From: Solirubrobacterales bacterium
GTDB lineage: Bacteria; Actinomycetota; Thermoleophilia; Solirubrobacterales; Solirubrobacteraceae
Direction of reading: 5' to 3'
DNA: 29,848 bases
NCBI GenBank assembly: GCA_003244035.1
Contig: QHBV01000087.1
Location: forward strand, 41,349 to 71,196
This document shows, piece after piece, positions 15,926 to 23,411 of this stretch. The first letter of the stretch is position 1, and the number at the start of each line of letters is the position of its first letter. Below the pieces are notes generated by a model. It worked only from the letters and a program-made list of their open reading frames with translations, was not told the origin of the DNA and ran no database searches. Both the position numbers and the translations under genes were made by a program.

Positions 15926-16729
15926 ATGGAGGGGACCAAAGCCACAAGCCTCCTGTTCGTGGGCGACATCGTCGGCGGAATCGGCCGCCGGACGCTGCTC
16001 GCGCTGCTGCCCTCGCTTCGCGAGCGGCTCGCCCCCGAGTTCGTTGTCGTCAACGGCGAGAACGCCGCCGGCGGCGTGGGGATCACGCCGAAGATCGCGC
16101 GGGAGCTGTTCACTGCCGGCGTCGACGCGATCACGCTGGGAAACCACGCCTACCGTCACCGCGAGGTCTACCCCTACCTCGACGAGGAGCAGCGAATCGT
16201 CCGCCCCGCGAACTACCTGGCGAGCCAGCCGGGTCACGGGTCGTGCGTGGTTGCAAACGGGGGCGTGCGACTGGGGGTGGTCTCGCTGTCGGGAAACCTG
16301 TACATGAACGCCGGACGCCCCGCGTTCTCCGAGATCGACGCCGTGCTGCACGCGCTCAGGAGCAGGGTCGACCACGTGCTGGTCGACATGCATGCCGAGG
16401 CGAGCAGCGAGAAGGTCGGAATGGGCTGGCACCTCGACGGCCGGGTGACCGCGGTGCTCGGTACCCACACGCACATCCCGACCGCCGACGCGCGCGTGCT
16501 TCCGGGCGGCACCGCCTACATCAGCGACGTCGGTATGACCGGTCCCCGCGGCGGGGTGATCGGCGTCAAGCGCGAGCAGGCGCTCGAGGCGATGGTCACG
16601 CGGATGCCCGTCAAGTTCGAGACCAGCGGCGAGGATCCGTGGCTGAACGCGGTGCTGATCACGACCAGTGAGCCGATGCGGGCGCAGTCGATCGAACAGG
16701 TGCTCGAGCCGGCGCCGGGGGTGCGCTGA
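15926..16729 (+). CDS. YmdB-family metallophosphoesterase (TIGR00282 type)
   Basis: The 267-residue protein belongs to the calcineurin-like group typified by Bacillus YmdB, a 2',3'-cyclic nucleotide phosphodiesterase. Metal ligands are visible: D14 in FVGDIVG, E45/N46 in VNGENAAGG, N73/H74 in LGNHAYRH, H156 in DMHAEASSEK, and H181/H183 in GTHTHIPTAD. The typical SDVGMTGP and KREQALEAM blocks follow. In many genomes it is next to rny (RNase Y), which is not in this window. The gene end overlaps the convergent membrane glycosyltransferase gene by 71 bases. Confidence 0.92.
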   Translation: MEGTKATSLLFVGDIVGGIGRRTLLALLPSLRERLAPEFVVVNGENAAGGVGITPKIARELFTAGVDAITLGNHAYRHREVYPYLDEEQRIVRPANYLASQPGHGSCVVANGGVRLGVVSLSGNLYMNAGRPAFSEIDAVLHALRSRVDHVLVDMHAEASSEKVGMGWHLDGRVTAVLGTHTHIPTADARVLPGGTAYISDVGMTGPRGGVIGVKREQALEAMVTRMPVKFETSGEDPWLNAVLITTSEPMRAQSIEQVLEPAPGVR

Positions 16730-18380
16730 TCAACGCCGGGGCGGGGGCGTCGGCCGGATGACTAGCCAGCACCGCCACCATCACGAGCGGGAAGAACCAC
16801 ACGATGTAGAGGTAGAACCAGTGCTCGACCCCGAGCTGGAGCGCGATCAGGACCGCCGCGGCGAGCGCCGCGATTTCGACCATCGTGCGCCGGCGGGGCA
16901 CGAACGCGACCGCCAGCGCCAGCGCCGCAGCGGCGCCTTGCACGAGGTGCTGCTCGAAGCCGAGGCCGCCCCACAGCCCCCAGATCGAGAAGGGCGAGTC
17001 ACGTCCCGCCTGGTAGGCGATCGTGTCGCGCCAGAAGGGGCCGAGATCGTCATCGAGCAGCACGGGGAGCATCACGACGACTCCCGTCACGACAAACGCG
17101 AGCAGGTAGAAGAACCGCGACCGCGGGCGCGGCCAGGACGACCCCGTCCCGCGCGCCAGCAGCGGCGCCAGCACAAGCGGCGCGAACTTGCTCAGGCCGG
17201 CCAACGCCGCGAGCGCGCCCCGCGCGGGAGCGGAGCCCATAAACAGCAGCGCCGCCACGATCAGCAGCGCCACGAGCGAGTCGTTGCTGTTCGAGCTGAG
17301 CGCGAAGATCGTGAACGGGTAGGAGGCCCACGCGTACGCGAGCAGTACCCCCAGCGTCGGGCCGCGGATCCGCCGGCCGAGCAGGTAGAGCCCGAGCAGC
17401 GTCAGCAGGTCGAAAGCGACCGCGGCGGCGTGCGCGGCGGGGAGGTCGTCCCAGCGCCCACTCCAGCCGAGCAGCGCCCGGAAGGGGACGTAGGCGTAGT
17501 AGGCCACCGGCCCGTAGGTGTCACCGTTGGCATTGTCGTGCGGCCAGCCGCCGTACAGGGGCTTGCCGTGCAGCAGCTTGTCCGCGCCGATCACGCCCGC
17601 GTATCCGACGTCGATCACATTCGAGTCGGTGACGTTCAGCCCGACCCGGAAGCCGACCAGGAACACGATCGCTATGACCAGCCACGGGGTCGGCACGCGT
17701 AGCGCCAGTGGCCGGCGCGGACGGCCGCGGCCGAAGGCCAACAGCAGCATCCGCACCAGCAGGTACAGCAGCAGCGGGTAGGAGAGCGGGACCGAGATCC
17801 CGATCAGGGCGTGGTTGAAGAACGCCAAGGAGATCGAAAAGGCGAGCAGCACGGCTATATCCAGGTGCAGCAGCGAGAATTCGCGCCGACGGCGGGGGAC
17901 GAACGGCGCCACGAACAGCACGCACAGTGGGACCCACACGTACCACGCATTGACCTGGCGCCCGAACTCCCCCGAGTACCCGCGGGCCATCGTCCACGCG
18001 ACCTGAAAGCCGGTCCAACCCTCGGTCACCTTCGCGCTCGTGTCGTCGACGTAGACCTGGGCGAGCTCCGTCTGCCTGGCGCCGGGCGAGAACCAGCTCA
18101 CCTGCCAGCGCCCCGCTCCCTTCGTGTACTCGTACGGGACCGCCCCGGGGTGACGGCGCAGCTCGGCGCGGATCTTCGGCGCCCGCGCGGCGATCCGTCG
18201 CACCCGGGCAGCGGTCAGCCGGTACCCGTGTGGGGGCTTGCCCTGTGAGCTGACGAGGACGGGCGCGTTTGGATCGGGGGTGGCGGTGGCGGCGGTGGCG
18301 GCGCCGGCGCCCCCGAGCAGGAGCACTGCCAGGAGCGCAGCCAGAGTCGGCAGCCGGGCGCCTACGCCCGGAAGCTCCAA
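16659..18380 (-). CDS. GT87-like polytopic membrane glycosyltransferase
   Basis: The 573-residue protein has a signal-like N-terminus (LPTLAALLAVLLLGGAGA) and then a soluble domain (about residues 40-145). That domain has a pattern like PepSY/propeptide domains: WQVSWFSPG, AQVYVDD, VTEGWTGFQVAWTMARGY. About ten membrane helices follow. A loop with DVGYAGVIGADKLLHGKPLYGGWP, then YGPVAYYAYVPF, is typical of GT87-type polyprenyl-phosphate-sugar mannosyltransferases. TTG 18380 is the only usable start near the N-terminus and overlaps gtrA by 19 bases; an internal GTG at 18326 would cut the signal sequence. The Ala/Pro-rich tail overlaps the convergent phosphodiesterase gene. Specificity is unknown. 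Confidence 0.75.
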   Translation of the reverse strand: MELPGVGARLPTLAALLAVLLLGGAGAATAATATPDPNAPVLVSSQGKPPHGYRLTAARVRRIAARAPKIRAELRRHPGAVPYEYTKGAGRWQVSWFSPGARQTELAQVYVDDTSAKVTEGWTGFQVAWTMARGYSGEFGRQVNAWYVWVPLCVLFVAPFVPRRRREFSLLHLDIAVLLAFSISLAFFNHALIGISVPLSYPLLLYLLVRMLLLAFGRGRPRRPLALRVPTPWLVIAIVFLVGFRVGLNVTDSNVIDVGYAGVIGADKLLHGKPLYGGWPHDNANGDTYGPVAYYAYVPFRALLGWSGRWDDLPAAHAAAVAFDLLTLLGLYLLGRRIRGPTLGVLLAYAWASYPFTIFALSSNSNDSLVALLIVAALLFMGSAPARGALAALAGLSKFAPLVLAPLLARGTGSSWPRPRSRFFYLLAFVVTGVVVMLPVLLDDDLGPFWRDTIAYQAGRDSPFSIWGLWGGLGFEQHLVQGAAAALALAVAFVPRRRTMVEIAALAAAVLIALQLGVEHWFYLYIVWFFPLVMVAVLASHPADAPAPALISAPPAPARAPVRSTAPASAHWS

Positions 18381-18835
18381 AGCTTCTGCCCGAGAAAGGA
18401 CAGCGGCGTCCCCGCGGTGATCGCGATCGCCTGCGCGAGCACCTTGGTCATCGCCGTCTCGCTGACCAGCGCGACCAGCACGACGTAGGTGAAGCCGAAC
18501 GCGACCACCGAGACGGCGAAGAACCGCGCTCCCTGGAAGATCGAGCGCCCGCTGCGGGCATCGAACGTCCAGTGGCGGTTCCACCAGAAGTTGTTGACCA
18601 CCGAAACCACGAACGCGAGCACCGAGGCGAGCCGGTAGTCGATCCCCAGCAGGTGCACGCAGGCTGCGAAGACGGCTAGGTTGACGGCGTAGCCGCTCGC
18701 GCCCACGGCCACGAAGCGCACGAGCTGCAGCCAGTTGTGCGCGCGCCGCACGCCGTGGCGCACGCGAATCCGAAATGCGAGCTCGGCAGCGGTCGTGAGC
18801 TCTTCGGGCACCGGCAAAATGTAGCGAGGCGGCAT
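18362..18835 (-). CDS. GtrA-family membrane protein
   Basis: The 157-residue protein has four membrane helices and both GtrA landmarks. VNNFWWNRHWTF (80-91) follows helix two and GQKLWSF lies at the C-terminus. GtrA-type proteins are thought to flip or present polyprenyl-phosphate-linked sugars. The N-terminal 35 residues are a charged cytoplasmic extension. Its 3' end overlaps the GT87-like gene by 19 bases, so a lipid-linked sugar donor and its user may be encoded together, for glycosylation outside the membrane. Confidence 0.9.
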   Translation of the reverse strand: MPPRYILPVPEELTTAAELAFRIRVRHGVRRAHNWLQLVRFVAVGASGYAVNLAVFAACVHLLGIDYRLASVLAFVVSVVNNFWWNRHWTFDARSGRSIFQGARFFAVSVVAFGFTYVVLVALVSETAMTKVLAQAIAITAGTPLSFLGQKLWSFRA

Positions 18836-18861
18836 CTGCTACCCGCCAGCTGACGCACTTC

Positions 18862-20355
18862 CTAACCGGGCGCTAATCCGAAGTGCGCCCTGACGATCGG
18901 CGCGATGTCACGCAGCGACCACTGCTCGCGCGCCTCGCGGGAGCCCGGACCGGTGCCGCACCACAGCAGTGCGCCGAGGGAATCCGATCGGTGCAGCGAG
19001 CCGTGGCTGCCCCCGCCCACGTGGTCAGAGCCGCCCCAATCGACGAACTCATAGCTCGGGGCCGCGGACAGGATCACGTCCCCCGCGTTCGGGCAGCGCA
19101 GGGCCGACCAGATCCGCCCGAGCGCGTCCGGGTACTCGGGGCTGAGGAAGCGATTGTCGTGGGTCTCGGCGCCGAGCGCGGCGAGCCTGCCCTCGACGCT
19201 CCAGCGCTCGCCGCGAAGATCCTGCAGCTCCCCGCCGGGTGAGAACCGCAGCTCGCCGCGGGCGCTGCGCACCACCGCCTCATCTCGATCCTCGCCCGCC
19301 AGCCACATCACCAGGTCGACCCCCCGGAGCTCGCCGAGCACCTCGATCGAGCGCTCGATCACCCGCGCGCGGCGGTCCTCATCGAGCGCGTACACCATCG
19401 CCGAGCGCTGCGCGGGGCTGAGGGCGACCTCGGCACCGATCGAGCGCGACGCGCTGGCGCTCGCGACCTCGAAGTCGGCGAATGCGCGATCGAGCCGGAT
19501 CCGCTCCTCTACCACCGCCTGGGAGTGGTCGGAGGCGACGATCACGGCGTGCTGCGCGAGAAACGCGTCGGGGCCGCCGGCGGCGTGCATCAGCCGCTCG
19601 AGCTGGCGGTCGGCGGCGGCGATCGAGGTCACCTGGGCGTGGGGCCCGTGCTTGTGCGAATACGCGTCGTTGTCCGGAAGCGAGAACAGCAGGAAGTCGA
19701 ACAGGTCATGCTCGACCAGAAAGGCGCCGACGCAGCCGGTGTGCTGGTCGCGGATCCCGGGCATCCCCAGCTGGCCTCGGCAACCCGTCCTGCGGCTGGC
19801 GTACAGGTCGGCGTAAAACAGCTCGAGCGGACCGTCGATCGTCCGGCGGAACATCGTCGAGGTCGCGATCCGCGCGAGCGCCGTCTCGTTGGAGACCTCG
19901 TGCTGATGGCGGCCGCGGTAGATCAGGTAGGTGGTGCCGGCAGTGCGCACGTCCGCGTCGTCGAGCGACTCGAACACGGTCTCCACACCGCGAGAGAGGT
20001 GCTCGGCGTTCATCCGGTAGACGGTGTCGGTGAGCGAGCGCAGCACCCCGAACTGGCGGCTGGCGGAGAAGCTAGACCCGTACTCGACGTACCGGGACTC
20101 CTCGCGGTGGTACCAGTTCATGCTGGGGATCCAATGGTCCTCGGGACCGGCGCCGGTCGCGATCGTGGCGGCGCACACAGGTGTCACCGACGGGAAAGCC
20201 GCGACGCAATCTTCGACGTAGACGCCCTCCTGGACGATCCGGGCGAGCGCCGGCGCCCGTCCTGAGGCGATCGCCCGCTGGAGCATCGCCGGCTTGAGCG
20301 CGTCGATCACCACCAGCACGAGCTTCTTGGGCTGGGCTGTGCTCGGGCGGCTCAC
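18862..20355 (-). CDS. Alkaline-phosphatase-superfamily phosphodiesterase/nucleotide pyrophosphatase
   Basis: The 497-residue protein belongs to the type I phosphodiesterase/NPP group. Metal ligand D18 is in VLVVIDALKP and the nucleophile T58 in FPSVTPVCAA. A second metal site is formed by LPDNDAYSHKHG, ASDHSQ and the late DHVGGGSHGSLH. IDALKPAM is common to actinobacterial homologues. No signal peptide is seen, so it is probably cytoplasmic unless carried with membrane partners. GTG 20355 lies 4 bases after the DUF4126-like gene stop. The substrate is unknown; it may act on a phosphodiester or pyrophosphate of a lipid-linked or nucleotide sugar. Confidence 0.85.
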   Translation of the reverse strand: MSRPSTAQPKKLVLVVIDALKPAMLQRAIASGRAPALARIVQEGVYVEDCVAAFPSVTPVCAATIATGAGPEDHWIPSMNWYHREESRYVEYGSSFSASRQFGVLRSLTDTVYRMNAEHLSRGVETVFESLDDADVRTAGTTYLIYRGRHQHEVSNETALARIATSTMFRRTIDGPLELFYADLYASRRTGCRGQLGMPGIRDQHTGCVGAFLVEHDLFDFLLFSLPDNDAYSHKHGPHAQVTSIAAADRQLERLMHAAGGPDAFLAQHAVIVASDHSQAVVEERIRLDRAFADFEVASASASRSIGAEVALSPAQRSAMVYALDEDRRARVIERSIEVLGELRGVDLVMWLAGEDRDEAVVRSARGELRFSPGGELQDLRGERWSVEGRLAALGAETHDNRFLSPEYPDALGRIWSALRCPNAGDVILSAAPSYEFVDWGGSDHVGGGSHGSLHRSDSLGALLWCGTGPGSREAREQWSLRDIAPIVRAHFGLAPG

Positions 20356-20359
20356 GCGC

Positions 20360-20971
20360 TCAACGGAGGATCCGCAGCCCGGCGTACTTCTGGCCCTCGC
20401 GGCGGCGTCCGGAGAGCAGCAGCCACAACAGCAGCGCCAGCCCGACTGGCCCGACCGGTGGGGCAATCACAGACAGCGCGGCGAGCAAGAGCGCGGCGCC
20501 CTCCGCGTACAGCCCCAGCAGGTCGACAGTGGGCTCCTCTCCCCTTGTTTGCAGCGCCGCCAGCTTCGCCCGCACGCGCGCGAGCAGCGGACGGGTCGCG
20601 GCGATCGCGACCGCGGCGCAGATCACCCCGCCGACGAATCCCGGCCACACCGCGTAGTGGCCGCGACACAGCGACCCTGCGAACAGCAGCGCTCCGACGG
20701 CGATCGCCACCGCGGCGATCACCGCGGCGCCCGGCCCCCGCTCGAGCCGCTCGCGCGCCAGTCGCCGCTCGACCAGCGCGAGCACGATCGCACCGGCGAG
20801 CATCGCGAGCAGGAACGGGATCCCTTGCAGGAACGAGTAGTCGGTCCCCTTGAAGTCGATCTGGATATCCCCAGCGGCGAGCGCGCCGACCGCCAGCGCG
20901 GGCAGGAAGGGGCGAATCCCGACCGCGGCTGCGACGCCGATCCCCTGGAAGATGTCGAAGACGAGGTGCAC
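20360..20971 (-). CDS. DUF4126-like membrane protein
   Basis: The 203-residue protein opens with FDIFQGIGVAAAVGIRPFLPALAVGALA (4-31), typical of DUF4126 membrane proteins. It has about five predicted hydrophobic helices, a basic loop (ALVERRLARERLERG) and a polar tail. No function is known for the family. GTG 20971 was chosen because the family N-terminus starts there. It diverges from the aminotransferase gene and heads a minus-strand run of four genes tied by small gaps or overlaps (DUF4126-like, phosphodiesterase, GtrA, GT87-like). Confidence 0.75.
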   Translation of the reverse strand: MHLVFDIFQGIGVAAAVGIRPFLPALAVGALAAGDIQIDFKGTDYSFLQGIPFLLAMLAGAIVLALVERRLARERLERGPGAAVIAAVAIAVGALLFAGSLCRGHYAVWPGFVGGVICAAVAIAATRPLLARVRAKLAALQTRGEEPTVDLLGLYAEGAALLLAALSVIAPPVGPVGLALLLWLLLSGRRREGQKYAGLRILR

Positions 20972-21015
20972 CGTGCTGTACCGTGAGCAGGCGTGACGAT
21001 AGTGCAGAGACGCCG

Positions 21016-22464
21016 ATGAGCCGCGGCTCCGGTGTTGACGGCGGGCCGGCGGCCGGCCGGCGCCCACGGTCCACGGCACGGGACATCGAGCGTTACGGCG
21101 CCCTCTTCGCGCAGCGCACGAAGGTCATGAAGTCCTCGGCGATGCGCGACCTGATGGCGCTGACCGAACGCGATGAGGTGATCTCGCTCGCCGGCGGGCT
21201 CCCGGACACCTCGACCTTCCCCGCGGACTCGTACGCGTCGCTGATGCGCACGGTCGCGCTGGACTCGTGCGCGCGGGCGCTCCAGTACGGGCCGACGGAG
21301 GGGCTGATGGCGGTCAAGCGCTGCGTCGCGGAGGTGATGCGCGCTGAGGGGATGGAGACCGACCATGCCGAGCTGCTGCTTACCAGCGGGGGCCAGCAGG
21401 TGATCGACCTGGTCTGCAAGACGCTGCTGGACCCCGGGGACGTCGTCGTCGCCGAGGCCCCCACATACCCTGGGGCCGTCCCGACTTTCTGTGCCTATCA
21501 GGCCGAGGTCGTGCAGGTGACGATGGATCGCGACGGGATGCTGATCGAGGAGCTCGAGGCGACGCTCGCCGAGCTCGACCGCACCGGGCGGCGCCCGAAG
21601 TTCATCTACACCGTGCCCAACTTCCACAACCCGGCAGGCGTCACGCTCTCGCTGCAGCGCCGCCGCGAGCTGGTCCGGATCGCCGCCGAGCGCGAGCTGC
21701 TCGTGCTCGAGGACAACCCCTGCGGACTGCTGCGCTACGAGGGCGAACCGCTGCCGACGCTGCGCTCGCTCGACGACGAGTTCGTGATCTACGCGAGCAC
21801 GTTCTCGAAGATCCTCTCGCCTGGCCTGCGGCTCGGGTGGGCCGCCGCGCCGGCCCCGGTGCTGGCGAAGATGAAGATCGGCAAGGCGAGCGCCGACCTG
21901 TGCTCCTGCTCGATCTCCCAATACTTCGTGGCGGCCTACTTCGACTCCGGGCGGTGGCAGGACTATGTCCGCTCGCTGAGTGAGATCTACCGCCGCCGGC
22001 GCGACGTGCTGCTCGACTCGCTCGCCGAGCACTTTCCGCGCGAGGCGCGGTGGACCCACCCCCAGGGCGGGCTGTTCGTGTGGGCGACCCTGCCCGAGTA
22101 TATCGACACCAGCGACCTGCTGGCGCGCGCGCTGGAGGAGAACGTCGCGTTCGTGCCCGGTCGCGCGGCCTACGTCGACGGCCGCGGGGGCTCCTCGATG
22201 CGCCTGAACTTCTCGGGCGTCGGCGAGGACGACATCCGCGAGGGGATCCGCCGGATCGGCGAGATCGTGCGCGAGCAGGTCGCCCTGTACGGAACGCTCA
22301 CCGGTGCCCCCGCGGTGACCGCCGCGCCGCGCGAGGACGCCAGATTGGGCGGTGCCGGCTTGCGTGCCGGCACCGCCACCGGAAACGCCCCGATCGGGTC
22401 GCCAGGACCTCCGGACCCCGATCTCGCCAAAGTGCTGCGGTTGCCGCGCAAGCGCGCCGGATGA
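21016..22464 (+). CDS. PLP-dependent aminotransferase, class I/II (LysN/MocR-domain type)
   Basis: The 482-residue fold-type I aminotransferase shows SLAGGLPDTSTFP (substrate-side loop), LTSGGQQVIDL (PLP phosphate region), VPNFHNPAGV and EDNPCGLLRY. The Schiff-base Lys K265 is in STFSKILSPGLRLGW, and SMRLNFSG holds the carboxylate-binding Arg. These blocks are those of 2-aminoadipate/aromatic-type transaminases. A GTG at 20983 is an alternative start that would add 11 residues. An unusual tail of about 60 Gly/Ala/Pro-rich residues follows the folded domain. The TGA overlaps the ATG of the ddl-like gene, so the two enzymes are made together. The amino acid substrate cannot be read from the sequence. 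Confidence 0.88.
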   Translation: MSRGSGVDGGPAAGRRPRSTARDIERYGALFAQRTKVMKSSAMRDLMALTERDEVISLAGGLPDTSTFPADSYASLMRTVALDSCARALQYGPTEGLMAVKRCVAEVMRAEGMETDHAELLLTSGGQQVIDLVCKTLLDPGDVVVAEAPTYPGAVPTFCAYQAEVVQVTMDRDGMLIEELEATLAELDRTGRRPKFIYTVPNFHNPAGVTLSLQRRRELVRIAAERELLVLEDNPCGLLRYEGEPLPTLRSLDDEFVIYASTFSKILSPGLRLGWAAAPAPVLAKMKIGKASADLCSCSISQYFVAAYFDSGRWQDYVRSLSEIYRRRRDVLLDSLAEHFPREARWTHPQGGLFVWATLPEYIDTSDLLARALEENVAFVPGRAAYVDGRGGSSMRLNFSGVGEDDIREGIRRIGEIVREQVALYGTLTGAPAVTAAPREDARLGGAGLRAGTATGNAPIGSPGPPDPDLAKVLRLPRKRAG

Positions 22465-23408
22465 GCGTTGTCGCGGTGCTCATGGGCGGACGGTCGCTCG
22501 AGCGCCAGGTGTCGTTGAAGTCCGGCGCTCGCGTCCAGGACGCGCTGGCGCGGCTCGGGCACGAGGCGATCGGAGTCGATGTCGGCGCCGATCTCGTCGA
22601 TCGCCTGCGCGCTGTGGAGCCCGAGATCGCGTTCGTCGCGCTGCACGGACGCGACGGCGAGGACGGCACGGTCCAGGAGCTGCTCGAGGTGATGGGGATC
22701 CCGTACACGGGCTCGGGCGTGTCGGCGTGCATCCGCGCCGCCGACAAGGTGCTCGCCAAGCACGCGATGCGCGACCACGGGATTCCCACCCCCGACTTCT
22801 ACGCTTTCAACGAGACCGCGTTCAAGGAGCTCGGGGCGGCGCAGGCGCTGCCGGCGATCGAGCAGCGCCTGCGTTTCCCGATCGTCGTCAAGCCCGCGAG
22901 CCAGGGCTCGGCGCTCGGGATCAAGTTCGCCCGCACCCCGGCCGACGTCCCGGCCGCGCTGCTGGCGGCCTTCTCCTACGGGCGCAAGGTGCTGCTCGAG
23001 CGCCACGTCCCGGGCCGGGACCTGGCGGTCTCGGTCATCGAGCAGGACGGCGCTGCGCGCGCGCTTCCGATCGTCGAGGCCGTCCCCGAGCATCAGGACT
23101 TCTACGACTTCGAGGCCCGCTACGAGATCGGCCGCACCCGCTTTCACTGCCCGGCGGTGCTTGACGACGCGGTTGCCGCCCGCGCGAACGAGATTGCGCT
23201 CGAGGTCTACGAGCTGCTGGGCTGTCGCGGATTCGCACGGGTCGATCTGATGCTCGAGAGCGGCACCGACGAGCTGTATGTGCTCGAGGCCAACCCGATC
23301 CCGGGGCTGACCGAGACCAGCCTGCTGCCGCAGGCCGCCGACGCCGCCGGGATCTCCTTCGACGAGCTGATCGGCCGGATCGTCGGCGCGACGGGCGCGG
23401 ACGGCTGA
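22461..23408 (+). CDS. ddl: D-alanine-D-alanine ligase-like ATP-grasp enzyme
   Basis: This 315-residue ATP-grasp ligase joins two D-alanines for peptidoglycan. It has VLMGGRSLERQVSLKSG (6-22, with E14 and S18), HGRDGEDGTVQELLE and GIPYTGSGV. The ATP-binding part VVKPASQGSALGIKFA and the metal-binding end RVDLML and LEANPIPGLTETSLLP follow. The length is within the normal range for Ddl. ATG 22461 overlaps the aminotransferase stop as ATGA. It may be the cell's Ddl or a paralogue with another dipeptide product; the window cannot decide. It converges on the BNR-protein gene with a 3-base gap. Confidence 0.9.
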   Translation: MSVVAVLMGGRSLERQVSLKSGARVQDALARLGHEAIGVDVGADLVDRLRAVEPEIAFVALHGRDGEDGTVQELLEVMGIPYTGSGVSACIRAADKVLAKHAMRDHGIPTPDFYAFNETAFKELGAAQALPAIEQRLRFPIVVKPASQGSALGIKFARTPADVPAALLAAFSYGRKVLLERHVPGRDLAVSVIEQDGAARALPIVEAVPEHQDFYDFEARYEIGRTRFHCPAVLDDAVAARANEIALEVYELLGCRGFARVDLMLESGTDELYVLEANPIPGLTETSLLPQAADAAGISFDELIGRIVGATGADG

Positions 23409-23411
23409 GGC

